Shown: positions 34,675 through 47,797 of the stretch, piece after piece
Layout of the letters: the number at the start of each line of letters is the position of its first letter
Position numbering within the stretch: the first letter of the stretch is position 1
From: Cheiracanthium punctorium
Lineage: Eukaryota; Arthropoda; Arachnida; Araneae; Cheiracanthiidae
DNA: 64,000 nt
Assembly: GCA_038373885.1 (NCBI GenBank)
Contig: JAWZYV010011907.1
Location: 248,001-312,000, forward strand
Direction of reading: 5' to 3'
Notes under the pieces: model-generated
Told to the model about the DNA's origin: nothing
What the model saw: only the letters and a program-made list of their open reading frames with translations
The model's database searches: none
Position numbers and translations under genes: made by a program

Positions 34675-36648
34675 GCACACACACACACACACAAAACTAT
34701 GTCGGCGTCATTTGGTATCAAAAAAGTGAAAATGGACCGTTTGCAGTGAACTTCTCACTTTCAAAATGTCTTTTTTCCTCAGACATGCTGTTTTTTAGCG
34801 TTAAATACCTCAGACACACATGAAATGGACATTTTTTTTTTTGTTTTAAAAATACGCCACCTTCTCTTGCAACCCTTTACAGAAAGAAAAGAGATAAGAG
34901 ATAAGACTGCGCTATTTATAAAGACTTTAAAATTGTTTTTCTAGATTATGCAGTTTAATTTTTCTTCTCACAAATAAATCCAGTATTTATAAAAGGAAAT
35001 TGAGCCAAGCCAAGAAATCGTCTGCTCGCGGGACCCGTTTTTATTTATTTTTTTCAACTGGCAATTTTAATCATTGTTACTGTATCCATGACAACCAAAC
35101 CGCAAGATATCAAACCGAAATTGATAAGCAGGTGCTACGAAAATGAAAATCCTTCTTTACTTAAAAATTCGTAAAAATTCTCCTAATTTATATTTTTCCT
35201 CTGTTCTTCTTTTAAAAGTAGGTTAATTGTGTGCTCCGTCTTTTGCCGAAATATAAAAAAGTTATGACAGATAGAATTCAAGATGCAGCAGTTTTAAAAA
35301 TATTTTACGAAAGTCAGCGTCAAATTTAATTTTATTTGAAAAATTCCCAAAAATCTGCAAATTATGTTACACAGTCCGAACAAACAGTTTTTAAAAGAAA
35401 ATTTTCTCCTCTATACGATGATGTAACTATCGTTTTCTTGCGAGTGCAATTACCGGCGTTATTATGTATTACGCAAGAAAAATCGCTAAAAATCGGACAA
35501 AACATAAAATAAAACATTTTCTAATTCGAATTTCGAAATCTGCATCTGCTTCGAAATCTGCATCTATATCCCTCGAAATTTTGCTAGGTCGCTATTCATA
35601 ATTTTTTTAATATTAATTTAATAATTCATATTAATATTTTATTAAAAATCATAATAATAGTGAATTATGTTTGGGTCGTTTAGTTCTAACAGTACGAATA
35701 AAAATCAGCTTCTTATTATCGATATTATATGAGATATGAATTAAATTATAAAAAAATATTTTAACATATGGGGAGGGGGATTTTGCAAGCTCATAACTCA
35801 CCCATTTTTAGTTCAAATTTATCGAAAATTGGTATCCGGGGTTAAAATGAGCTAAATTTTTGAAATATGAAGGGAAATCTAGGGGTTGCTATTGAGAAAA
35901 AAAGGTTGGTGCGAATTTTAAAATGTACATGACCCTTTATGCAATTTTTACGCATAGCAAATTAAAGTGTACTTCAATCGTAAATGATTGGTATCTGTAA
36001 CTTTGCTGTACGACAAACGATGGCCGAAAAAAGTACAAGTGAGCCTTTTTTTTCCGCAGCTGTACATATGTAAGACGTTCAGGTGGCAGTCAGTGATCAT
36101 TCTGCTAAGCATAACTTGCTGGCTTTGGTATAATTTTCTTTTGTTTACATTTTCCGTTTGTTGCTAAGTCTCATCCAACCGGGTTCTATCATAGTATCTG
36201 GCTGAGAAGAGAGTGAAATTTCAGCTGGTATTTTTTTCTAGTGACTGCTTTTCACAAATTCTCAAACTTGTCCCTCCCGGGTATACTTCATCACCGTGCC
36301 TGTAGAGAGGTTTATTTCGAGACAAAGATTCGGTACCACCATAGGCTCGGACTGGCTCCTTTGGGGGCCCCCGGTTGGAGATTAAAAAGGGTTCCCTTGC
36401 TGTTAAATTTAGAGAAAACAGAAAATTTGTGAATATATAATACTAGAAAATTAGGTTTCAATGCCTAAAAACCACATTTAACTATTTTAAAGCTCCTGGG
36501 GGTCACTGACTCGTCGGGAGCCCCCTCGAGCCGTGTTGTCTGTGTGGTCCTCCGTTGCGCCACTGTGTAAGATTTCTCGGAAATAAATAATCAAATTACC
36601 CTTTGATATTGCTATGATGCATGTCAAATTACGCTAATAATAAAGTAG
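34444..36648. other. unassigned intron sequence with microsatellite
   Basis: GACTAGCTGCGTGCCCGTTC at 34459 looks like the start of an old retroelement of the kind seen at 22546. At 34621-34693 there is (CTGA)n-(CT)n-(CA)n. No supported coding frame. Confidence 0.45.
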
Positions 36649-39600
36649 CATAGCTGCCAACCTTGGAGAATGAAAATTAGGGAGATTTTCGAAAAAATTA
36701 GGGAGATTTTAAAAAAATTAGGGAGACTTTAAAAAACCCTTGTTATCGATGAAAAAACTCCATGTACACATGCGTAATATATCAGTAACCAAGAAAATTA
36801 CATATACAAGAAAAATGTATAGTTTAAATAGCAGGGGGGGCACTTGCCCCCCCCCCCGTGCCATGGCAAAAAAAAATGGAAACTGGGGAATAATGTGTGA
36901 GCTTAAATTCAACCACTGTTAAACTAAACGGTGTACTAAACAATTTCTACCATTTAAATTTCAACCACAAACAAATTGACTGTGATCCTGAAGAAAATAA
37001 CTATGCACTGTAAATGTTTAATAATCAGTTTTGGATATACAATATTTATTAAAAGAAAACAGGCTAAAATTATTTAAAATAATTATCTTAAGTAATACCG
37101 TAAAATCCGAGATCAAAACAAATCATAAGTCTCACATCCAAATTTCAGACTATTCTTTTGATATGAAAATAAAATTGAAAATTGATTCTCAAAAAAAAAA
37201 AAAAAAAATTTAAGACCTATCTTTTTTTTTTTAAATTTTGATCAGAAATGGAATGAAAAATTATACCTATGGCATTGGCATTTTCTAAAATAAGCATTCA
37301 AATGATAGAATAAAAGTGAAGTTTTCTTGTTTTATTGGAAAAAGAATAATTATTTAATAAATGTCTAAATATTTTCTCAGGTAAAATTTTAGAATCTTAG
37401 CAGTCTTGCAGCACATCAGCACACATAAGTGGAACTTATGACAGGGACATATGTTCTGCTCCTTCCTATATTAGCTGCAAAATACCAACTCACAAGATTA
37501 TGCATTTTAAAATTAATGTAAAAATAATTACCAAAGAAAAACCTGCACATGATAATAAAACGAAATTGCGATTTTCCTGATTTTAAAATTGAAGGGAAAA
37601 TGATTCAGAAATCAATAAACGTATTATGGAGAAAATAATACTTTTTTGTTGAGTTGAGTTACTAAAATGCCTTAAATTTTAATTTAACAATAGAGTGTTA
37701 AAAACTCTGTTTTACATCTTGTTTTAAAATTATTCATTTACCAAAAGGCTGCAAAAAGATTGAAGTTCAGTTGGCAAATATGGAACCCGGAGATCGGGGA
37801 TAGTTAGTTACCATAATTTAGCTAGTATAGTCCGCGGACTATGCATGTCAAAAAGGGATTTTTTTCCAGGACACGGACTATCTGGCTGAAATAAATTTCT
37901 TATGCAAAAAAATTTAGTATATTGATCTTGCTTTTTGATCTGTAGTTAGCGCGCAAGCTCCGGTGAAGCCGATGCTAACAAATTTATTTCTGTAGAAAAT
38001 AAAGCACATAGATGCACTTCAAGTGACGGCACGTCGGCATGCAGGGAGCATTTGAAAAAAAAAAAAATTTCCCCCCATTATGTCATTTAAAGCATCGACG
38101 TAGTTACAGGTGTGGACAAGCTTCGTGAAACCATTTTAGAAATATTTCAGTCCGATATGCAGAAGAACCAAATTTTGAATGTGCTTTTTAAAAAAAATAA
38201 TTTATGTAATACGGGGGAAAATGGGCCTTCACAAACCGAGATACCGACGCCGCGTCGTCATCGCGAAGGTTGTTATTGTTTTGTCTTCACTCGGCAAGCT
38301 AGATAATAAAGCAAGAGAGCGAATTCTGCTGCGACGTTAAAACATGACTTGTGTCGCCTCAATTTCTTTCTTCCTTTTTCAATTGCGAGTGCGAATTTTT
38401 AATAAAGAGCATTTTTAAATTTTATATTTCGTTACTTTTGACCCAGAGAGAGTATCAATTGAATGTTGTTTAAAATTAAGTATTATGTGGCTTGACCCAT
38501 GAGAATTAGTAATTACCTTTTCTTCTTCTTCTTCTTCTTTTTTTTTTTTTTTTTTTTTGCTTGGTTATGTACATTTTCCTAAATGATTAATAAAAGTAAT
38601 CTTTTTATTTATTTAAGGGGGCGATACGTCTTGCCTAAGGACAGATTAATGCAATTTTATGGGCGGTTAGTTGAAATTTGTCTATTTTACGGAAGTAAAA
38701 TAGAATTTCTTTTTCCTGTAGCGGAGGAGTAATCGCTCCCCCCCACCCCTTTAATCCGCCCGTGGTCTTACCATTAGTTAACTTTTCACGAAGTTACGGT
38801 ACATATTTTTAGTAAAATCCGCGTAACTGTTTAAAAAGAAAATGCCAAAAAAAAAAAAAAACAAAAGCTCGGAAAATTTTGGTTTTCTTTTTCTTACGGA
38901 TTCTACATTCCATTTAAAAAAGCATTATTCTTTTATTCAGCATAAAATTAAGATGTGTACGTTTTAATAGCTATAAATATCGAAGTATTTATTTATTGGA
39001 ATTATTATTAATAATTTATTTATTTAAGAAATAAAGTATATTTAAACTACCATAAATTATTTTACTTCCTTTGCATGTTGAAGACCTAAAGGAATACGAC
39101 AAGATTTATATTTTAAATACCATTACTAAAAGCTGCACTTTTATATAAGTTTTATTTGCCTTGCAGACAGTCAGTTTGCTTCATTTAAACAAAAATTCCA
39201 GTTTAGCATTCATAAAATGTCTGGAAGTTCTCGTTCGGCCGACGATTTTTTCAAAACCAAGCAAATTTTTGGATCCGAAAATGACCACAAACATTTCGTT
39301 TTCAATCCACGTTCTCTAATATATTCGCTAACACCTGCCATTTTCTCAATAATCCACAATAGAAGTGTCAGTTAAGCTGGTACGTGTCCGTGAAAAAAAT
39401 TTATAGATTCATCAAGTGCGCAAAACAGCAATAAAAACACGTCGCGAGTAACAATAGCTCATCAACAACGGTTTTCCAGTGGCGAAAGGTCTCGATAGAT
39501 AATTATTGTTGTGTAGTAGTTCGCCAAGTACATAATTATGTATCAGATGCCTTTCGAAACATCGAGGATCTAAAATAAAAATTTGCCCCTCTGAGCTAAG

Positions 39601-40049
39601 TTTTGAATTTACGAACTCGGAAATCAGTAACATTGCACTCTAGCTGACTTTAGTCAAGGCGCAGTGTGAGATGCAGTGAAAACGTACATCCCAGGCGCGC
39701 ATTATCGTCCTCTTGTTACTCTGCTATGTCCGCTAAGAACGTCGTAGATTTAGGACATGTTTTGCTTTAGGTTCGGTAATCACTGTTGTTTTCCCTTGCT
39801 TTTTTGTTCTTTAATGGTAGCCATACTTTTAAGTAATCTTTGCCCTCTGGAGTAGTCTTAGCGAAGTTTCTTCAGTTTCTGTCGTTAGCATTTAACAAGT
39901 TCTGTAAATTTTTTTCAAAAATTGATAAGTACATAAAACATGGGAATAATTTGGAAAAATTCGGGAGATTTATAAACTTTTCGGGAGTTCGGGAGATCGT
40001 TCTGAAATTCGGGAGTCTCCCGGAAAAATCGGGAGGTATGGCAGCTATG
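36649..40049. mobile_element. 3.4-kb element, CATAGCTGCCA ends, 6-bp target duplication
   Basis: The left end CATAGCTGCCAACCT and inverse right end CATAGCTGCCATACCT match over about 11 bp. AAGTAG flanks both sides (36643-36648 and 40050-40055). Just inside each end are repeated GGGAGATTT / GGGAGTCTCCC phrases. The interior has no recognisable transposase; the frame at 38112-38306 has no known domain. The shorter element at 57853-58562 has the same ends and also a 6-bp duplication. Confidence 0.75.
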
Positions 40050-40055
40050 AAGTAG

Positions 40056-41290
40056 TATTCCCATTTTGGGGAGGCCTCTCCGGATGCCCCTTGGAACGGA
40101 GGCCCTCGGCAATCGCCGACCATCCGACCTGGCCAGTCCGGGCCTGGCTGCTACACACAGTTTCTTTGGCTTTGATTCAGACGTCTATTCACGAAGACAG
40201 CCAAAATGGGGGGGGGTGAGGGATAGAATACTTTCCCTGCAAACGAGGAAGTTCCCCCCTTTTTTTTTCTTCACAGAATCGTTTGTTTGTGTTTGTTTTT
40301 CCCCCGCTGTTGCCCGTTGCTCTTCAAGGCCATGAGTGAAACACACCTTCTTCCTCACATGTATATTTTGGTGCGCCACGTACAAGGACGTGCCAACGTC
40401 GTGGAAAGTGGTGGTGGTGGTGGGGGGGGGAAACTATTTTTTCCGACATCGGGAGGGGGGAGGCAGTCATTTCATCAGCCCCTCATCCCCCCTTCCACCA
40501 ACAAATGTTTTTAAAATAAAAGATGTCAACCTTAGTACCAGGAAAATTTTTGTTTGTACTTCTATAGCTCAATTACAATAACCATTTTCTTCAGGGACGG
40601 GGCAGCTATTTTGCCCCCCCCCCCCTCCAATTTTTAATTTCCCCAATTTCGCCCTAATTTAATTAAGCCAATTTCGCCCCAATTTAATTAAGCCAATTTC
40701 GCCCACCTCCCTTCCGTTTGAGCTAGTAAAATTTTCGTTGATGCCTCATTAGTTTGTTTAAATAACCGTTTTCTTGAGGGGAAGGGCTGGAAAAATTGCT
40801 TCCCCCCATCCTGAAGAAGAAAACTATTGTAAGAAAATTATAGAGGGGGTGGGGTGAATATTGAGGGGGCTAAAATACACAGGGGGCGAATTATATAGTT
40901 CGCCCCTTCTACTCATTTACCGAGGGGGTGATAAACCCCCTGCCCCCCCCTGTTGGCACGTGCCTGTCCACGTCCAAGCAGTTCTAGCATGGATCTGTCA
41001 CCATAAATCTCTCATCTACGGTCAAAAAAAGCGGATGTCTCTATTTTGCAGTTTATCGTTTACACTGGCGAAGCGTCGACTTGCAAAAATTACCGGGGTG
41101 GGAGCTCTAATGAGTCATTTGGGATGGGGAGAGTTAAAATATATTTATTATTAGTTTTCAAGGAATCGCGAATTTTATCACGTTTTTCGTGATAATCCTT
41201 ATATTAAAAAATTCCTTTTATAGTTTAGAAAATATGTATAAACGCGCTTGCGGGTGCGTTTCAAGAATCCTTTTTTAATTTCAAAATAAA
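40056..41290. other. no gene; purine/pyrimidine-rich and short tandem repeats
   Basis: Several G or C runs (40423, 40614, 40920). A tandem unit of about 25 bp (CCAATTTCGCCC-AATTTAATTAAG) is repeated about 2.5 times at 40645-40705. Frames here are composition artefacts. Confidence 0.5.
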
Positions 41291-42815
41291 TACCGTGTTT
41301 ACTCGCGTAATAGTAGCCCTTGCATAACATTTTTAACAGCATCCGTATTTTGAAGCACAAAAAATCATCAAAATATTTTCCCGGCATAAAAACCGCAGTC
41401 ACGTATTTTATCTTCATTCAGGGGCGCACGCAGGATTTTCTCTTAGAGGGGGTTTTACCAGAGCATGACTAAGGCATTCAGGTGCCCTAAACCTAGAACA
41501 TTTGGGAACACATACCTTGATTGACAGATATAATAACAGGGGGCTAATATTTGTTCGCAGTAGTACAAACCCCTCTTCATAAATTTTTAATGCACAGAAG
41601 TTATGCTGCAAGTGACGTCACGTCGATGAAAGTTCCGTAATGAATGCTTTGGACCTTATAACATGACGCCTATTCTATCCCTAAATACGACGTACGTAAA
41701 CACTTTTGCAAGGCGGCATGTTTTTTAAAAGTGCAACTGTGTATTTGTTGCCATTGATGCTTTTTATATTAATTCTTTTAAGAATTGAACTTAAACTATT
41801 TTAATCATTTTAGGGGCTCTAAAATTGGGGGGGGGGGACCAGGCCAAGACCTAGTTGGCTTGTCTTGTGAGGTAAGGCACTTAGCCCAGCCAACATAAGC
41901 TGTGTCATCAGAGACCTGGAAAAATGCCCTGGCGTACAAATAATAAAACAACATTATTTTATTTTTGATTAGGGCTAATTTTTATCAAGCTATAGTTGTA
42001 CATTTGTAGTGGAGGTGAAAACATTTTCAGTCCCTGGCCAAATCAATGTGGTACGAGATATTTTTTACCCACACCACCAATGTTGCTATGCTAATAAACA
42101 TTTGTTGACAAACATTGACGAAAGTGTTGGCTCTACCGTAAAACAGCCAAATATTCATAGATTTACCTTATACACCTTATCTTATTTACCTCATACTTAA
42201 GGAGGAAAAATAAAAATATATTTTAACAGTGACTCCACTCGATTTTCCCAACATTTGACCGTACTGTTTAAGACATCTTTTACTTATTTATTTATTGTTG
42301 TTATTATAGCCCTATAAAAAAAACTATAAGTCCTACACACAACAAAATCTATAGTGGTTGTGTGACGGTAACTCATAACATGCATACACAATCGAGCTTA
42401 TTCGAATGCACCATTTAGACACTAGCGCAGTAATGTATAAGAATTCTTTTTTTTAACCCTTTGAACAAAGTATCTGTTCTATACAAACCAAAATCTGTGC
42501 AACTCATATGATTGCGCCCTATAATATAGAATACGTGCCCAATTATTTCAATCGAATGCGCTAATTGGACGCTACCTAATCAAAAATGAAATAATGTTGT
42601 TCTGTAATTTAATTGTTTTGTAATTTTGAACTATGTAGTTATTTATCTAGACTTTTAAAAGTAAGAATTATAATATGATAAAATATGATTTAAGTAGAAC
42701 TAAAATAGAATCTTAAAACCCATAGAATTCGCAAAATCACACGGCCATTTAACAAAGGCGCCTTAAATTCTTTTAGGAGAGATCCATACATCAGGTATGG
42801 AAAATCAAAAAATCA

Positions 42816-42950
42816 GTTTTGGAGCAGTCTTGGAGCAGGAAAATCTCAGTTTTGGAGCAGTCTTGGAGCAGAAAAATCTCACTTTTGGAGCAGAAAAATC
42901 TCACTTTTGGAGCAGCTTCGAGCACAAAAATCTCACTTTTGGAGCAGTCC
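42816..42950 (+). repeat. hAT subterminal repeats, GGAGCAG array
   Basis: TTTTGGAGCAG or CTTGGAGCAG occurs about six times, separated by AAAATCTCA-type spacers. Subterminal repeats of this sort bind hAT transposases. The right subterminal region (48180-48275) has GGCGCAG repeats in the same, not inverse, plus-strand orientation. Confidence 0.75.
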
Positions 42951-43182
42951 AAATGCATAATTATAGCAAGAAAATGTAGATTTGTAGCAGTTAATTTCAA
43001 TTAAAAGGCTGTTTAAAGCTTGTGTGTGATTAATAGAAGTGTAATAAACAGTAAAAAGGGAGGGAATTGTAGTAAACTTAAGAAAGAAAAACAAAAAACA
43101 ATTTTCTAAGTTAGAAACCATTTATTACTAGATATGAGAAGAAGAAAAAAAAAAAAAAAGACTTGGTTTAAATTAATCAAAT

Positions 43183-45560
43183 CTAAGTGCATTTTTTCTT
43201 TGTAGTTGAGACAATTGATAATTGTAGATGTCTATTTTTCTCTAATTCTTTTAAGTATTTCGACATGTTATCTTTAGATTCTTTTAAAAGAACTTGACCA
43301 CTTTCTATTATAGATATGTCTTTTTTTTGTAAACCATCTGAAATCATTTGGTTGGCTCGATCCAGCATATTTTGTGATGCTGAAATGCGTTTGTCAAGTT
43401 CATCTGCTTCTTTTTTCAGATTTGTAGCTGAATCATCTTGCTGTTCTTGATCCAATTTTCTTTTCTGACCTATTACTTTGAGAGTTTTTAAACGTTCTCT
43501 ATATTGTGAGCCAGCATTCTTGACTGATTTTAGCAGATCAGTGTTTATTTTCAAATTTTCAACATTACCACCAAGTCTTTTTATATGACTTTTCATGTGA
43601 CGTATACCATTGATGCTTTCAATTTTTAACAAAGAACGCCCTTCTAATATATTTTTATTATAGCTGAAGCCACGCTCACACTCTGCATTGCCATGTGCTA
43701 GTGATAATAATGCTTTCACAAGCGTTGGTAATCTTTTAAATCTCAATTTGCCTACTTGATCTTTAATTTCAAATATTTTCTGCCAATAATGGTCTATCCT
43801 CATATACGATGTGACAGTCTGATTTCCTACTTCTACTGAATCATTCTCAGAATCAGTTAACACACTGCTATTATCACTCGTTTTTTCAAAATTAAAGTCC
43901 AATTCCATAGTTTGTAGCAAAAGCCATTCATCAACAAGTGATGAGACATCAGAGCTTTCTATTACTTGAGGAAGTTCTGCAGCAAGCATCCTTAAAACCT
44001 GGGATGATCTTTCTGCCAATCTATATAAAGGGTGCAACAATTTTAAATTTTCTAAGAATTTATTATTCAGGGGAAGAGATTTTAAAAGACTTTGAGCACA
44101 AGCTATATAAAAGGATCTTGCAGCTTTATGAAATGTTGCATGGCTTTGTTGTTTGCAGCTGTCAACTAATTCCTTTTGAGTATCCAGACCTATTTCAGGT
44201 GTCTTTAACCATAAACTTCCATCTGAGACATCAAGAGATTGCAGTTCAAAACCAGTCTTGTTTATGAAAGCTTCTGGTTTAATGAAACGTCCCAATAATT
44301 TTTTTGTAAGTGTAACAAATTCATCATACAATATGTGCACAAGGGGCTCTTCTCTTTGAAATAATAACAAAAATCCACTGAAGAGCTCTCCAACATTTTT
44401 TATAAAGAGGGCCTTGGGCAAAATAGTTTTATCCAATAAAGTTTTTTTTATTCTTTTTAATCTTGCACTTTCCTTCCTTGATGTTAAGTCTTTTTGAAAG
44501 TACACTTTCAATGCAGGGTATTGCTCTAAAAATCTCAAAACAGCCGAATGAAGTGTTAGCCATCTGCTACTAACGTGGCGAATAAAAACGTGCTCAGGGA
44601 GCCCTAGAGATGCTTGTTCTTCTTTAAAATCACTAGACTGCACTGGTGATCGTTTGAAAAAATAGTACAAATCTATCAATAAAAGTTCAAATTCAGCATC
44701 AAAGGCTTCTATACCAAGGCCAAATGCATTATGAACCTTATGCAATGAGCACTCTCCAATATTAACAATGTTCTGATTTAAGTTACAAAGTTTTGCTTTT
44801 AAACTTTTCATTACGTTAGGGCCATCACTAAAGAATGACAGCAAGTGGCTTTTGGGTAAGTCAGCTAAGGCTGACTCAATAGCATCATACATATCACAAG
44901 ATTTGGCATGTCCCAAGAAAAAGGACTCTAAATGGTGGACAACAATTTCCTTATCTTGATTACTAAAATAACGAATTAATACATCAAACTGATTTATGCG
45001 TTTTTCCGGAATTGGTGTCTCATCCACTTGAACAGTGTAGAATGCTTTGCTATTAATAATGTCATTTATAAGTTCTCTTTTTAAATGAGGTCCAACTCCA
45101 TCAGAAATTGTATATGAAATTTTTTTTCGATTCATATTAAAATCTCCAGCTATCTTTGAGTCAGAGAACATCTTGGGGAAAATTTTGGTCATTGTATCGC
45201 CATAATTATATGCAATATCACACATGGCAACCGAGAAGGCAAAATAGGTTTCAGCTGCCAAAACCTTATCCCAATGAGACATTATAGCTGATGCTGTTCC
45301 AGTATTTTCAAATAATCTGGATTGCTTAGGCTTTAATATGCCTTCACAGTCCCTCAGCTTCTCACATATTTCTTTGTGCTTTTTTGAAGAAGCATGGCGT
45401 TTTACTGCTGAAATGCCATGCTGAGCACAGTTGATGACAGTGTTACACACTAAGCATACAGCCTCTTGAGGTTTCTTGCCTGCTTGGCACCACACAGAAA
45501 TATGATCTCCATTACAATCCTTTTCTTTCAACACATCAGGATTAAAACGACTGGAGCGTG
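43183..45560 (-). CDS. hAT transposase, main exon (about 796 residues with exon 1)
   Basis: Open from the acceptor TTACTTTCAG|CA (45560) to the stop at 43183. Joined to the 13-nt coding exon at 47797-47785 it starts MPPKARSSRFNPDVL. Domains: a BED-like zinc finger with C40, C43, H60 and H66; an RNase H-like catalytic fold with D184 in VDETPIPE, D250 in FFSDGPN, a C/H pair in CSLHKVH and the conserved RW in VSSRW; E631 in NAECERGF within the hAT dimerisation region (HGNAECERGFS); then a charged coiled-coil extension of about 120 residues (about 660 to the end), unusual after this domain. All three acidic residues are present and no stop or frameshift interrupts it. It would bind the element ends and catalyse cut-and-paste with 8-bp duplications. 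A domesticated host gene is less likely because the element ends and duplication are preserved. Confidence 0.85.
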
Positions 45561-47784
45561 CTGAAAGTAAATAAATGAATGTAATTAACAACATGTATGT
45601 AATATTTGTTTAAAGTTAATGTAATTTTATAGAATAGAAATTACAAACTTAATTTCTGCTATAGACATAAATTACGGCTATGAGAATTACAGGTCTGATC
45701 TAGTTATTCACATTTTAAAAAGTATCCTGCACTAAGTATTAATAAGTATTTTACAAAGTATCCCAACTTTTCTCTTTCCCTGGTTTGTCACTGACCGCAT
45801 TTGCCTGGGTGTCGTGTTGGGAGCGTACATTTTTGTGATTTTGAAAAAGATAGTTTAGTTTGGAAATGAAAAACAACTCCGAGAAGAAGTCATCCATTTT
45901 TGGGCACCCACTCGGTTCCCGTTTTAGTCAGTGGACAAAATATAAAGGCTTTTTGAAGCCATTTCAGTATTTTTTTAAGGCTATAATAATAATAAAAAGG
46001 AATAATAATATAAGGAATATATAATAATAATATAATATAATAAAATAATATAAGGAATAATTATCAAACTGCCAAACTAATTAATACTTTTAATAAATAA
46101 ATTTAAATATTTTTAATAAATAATTAATTCTTTTAATTAATATTTTTCTTTTAATTTATAATTAAAAATTTTTTTAAATAATTTTAAACTATTTTATAAA
46201 TATTTCATTTTGAGTTCAACATTGTAAATCAAAAGGATAAATCATACTATTTTTTAATAATTAATTAACCTTTTTTATTTTTATTTATTTATTTTGGAAA
46301 TCGGCCAAAAAAACTGTTCTTTAAATGAAAACAAAATGTAGCCACATTTTACTTTATATGATTTATATTGCATCTTACTTGTAGTAATAATCACACACCT
46401 ACAAGTTTGTGGGACAAAATGGCCGCTACAAATTCGGAGTTGCATTTTATCGGAGCGCTTTTCTTTCCCATTGTTACTGCCAGATGTACGCTCCTAACAC
46501 GTAACCATTCGCCCGTATAGCGGCTTTCGGCCGCGTCTTCCTACTCCCGCGAAGTGGTGAATTGGCAGGAGTGGACCGAGACATCGGCCGGTCGGGCCAA
46601 GGGCGGGGCGGAGAGGGCGACCGCCCCGCTCCCCGAGAAAAAAGAAATTAATGTCAAAGATCCTATCTTACTTCCATAAAATTGATGTATATGTCAATCT
46701 TTTAACTACCCCCCCCCCCCCCGACAAACTTGCATTAATGCGCCACTGGGTCGGGCTAACGTCGGATAGGCCGGTAGTCTTTAGGGCAGTAGAGACCAGT
46801 GCATTGGGGAGGACGAATTTTCATTTAATTCACCATAATCATAACAATATCAAACACTTGGCTTGGGACTTCCATCTCCCACGTTGGGGAGAAAAAACGT
46901 GAGCTAAAAATAGATTTCACTCTCCTGTTAACAACGTGCAAAATAGCAGCGGAAACAGGGTTGCCAGGTCGCCAAACCAAATAGCCGGACAGACCAGCCA
47001 GTTTGGCCGGACATTTGGGTAAAAAGGTCGGTCAGCCTACAATATTGAGGATTTTGTCTCAGTATTAATAGGTACGACAAAAAAATTGTATGTAAAATCA
47101 AGCTTTTTTTATTATTACCATGAATCTTGTTAAATTCTAATGGCATATAAATAACATCGAATGCCAAATCAGTTCAAGTAAGTACTTTATTACTCATCAG
47201 CCAAAGTCACCAGTAAAAAGCCTAACAAAAGCCGGACACCGTTCAGTTTGGCCGGACACGCAATCAAAAAGCCTAACTATGTCCGGCTTTATCCGGACGC
47301 CTGGCAACGCTAAGCGGAAAGAAATTTACGCCCAAGCAGATTTTTTTTTTTTTTTTTTCACATTTTACAGGCAAAATTAATTGCATTACTAATATATGCT
47401 AAAAATCGAAATTGGAAGAGGGGGGGGGGGGTTAATATAATATATAATACATTGATTAAATTAGCTTCAAAGGATAGTTTGTATCAAATTAAAATTAATT
47501 GCAGTCAAAAGAGCACTGCTGCAGAGTGAAGAATGCAAGATTGCGTTATCAGTTCTTTCCCAGATCATTGATATGTATGAGTTTTAAAAAACATGCAATC
47601 TTTCAGAAGTTGCGAAATCACGTTAAACACGTGGCTTTCGGCTCCTACCAGACGCATTCCGTTGTTTCCCTCTAAGGAAAGAGCGAAATGCGATCATATT
47701 AAATTATAAAATTAATAGATGTTAAATTAGTATCTGAAAATATTATTTAAGCATTTTAACAAGAAGAAAGAAACACATACGCAC
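45561..47784 (-). other. hAT transposase intron (2.2 kb)
   Basis: Donor G|GTGCGT at 47784 and acceptor CTTTCAG at 45561. It holds an AT-rich core (46000-46290), a GC-rich stretch (46500-46640), an inverted 18-bp pair (45812-45829 and 46484-46501, CGTGTTGGGAGCGTACAT versus its inverse with one change) that may be another small element, and the MITE at 46956-47312. Confidence 0.6.
46956..47312. mobile_element. hAT-type MITE, 357 bp, 8-bp target duplication
   Basis: The left end CAGGGTTGCCAGG and inverse right end TAGCGTTGCCAGG; perfect 8-bp flanks AGCGGAAA (46948-46955 and 47313-47320). Repeated GCCGGAC phrases inside near both ends. Non-coding, and nested in the intron of the larger hAT element. 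Confidence 0.85.
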
Positions 47785-47797
47785 CTTTCGGGGGCAT
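47785..47797 (-). CDS. hAT transposase, first coding exon (13 nt)
   Basis: ATGCCCCCGAAAG followed by GTGCGT. The final G plus CA of the main exon makes Ala in the frame of the long exon; MPPK is a usual hAT transposase opening. An alternative ATG further upstream on the minus strand (47876) leads into the donor in a phase that does not fit the long exon, so I prefer this start. cDNA would decide. Confidence 0.6.

Noticed and set aside
42816..42950. CRISPR-like spaced repeats
   Set aside because: Short, variable repeats at a hAT end in a eukaryotic genome; no cas genes and irregular spacing.
43938..44267. 109-codon plus-strand frame
   Set aside because: Antisense shadow of the hAT transposase.
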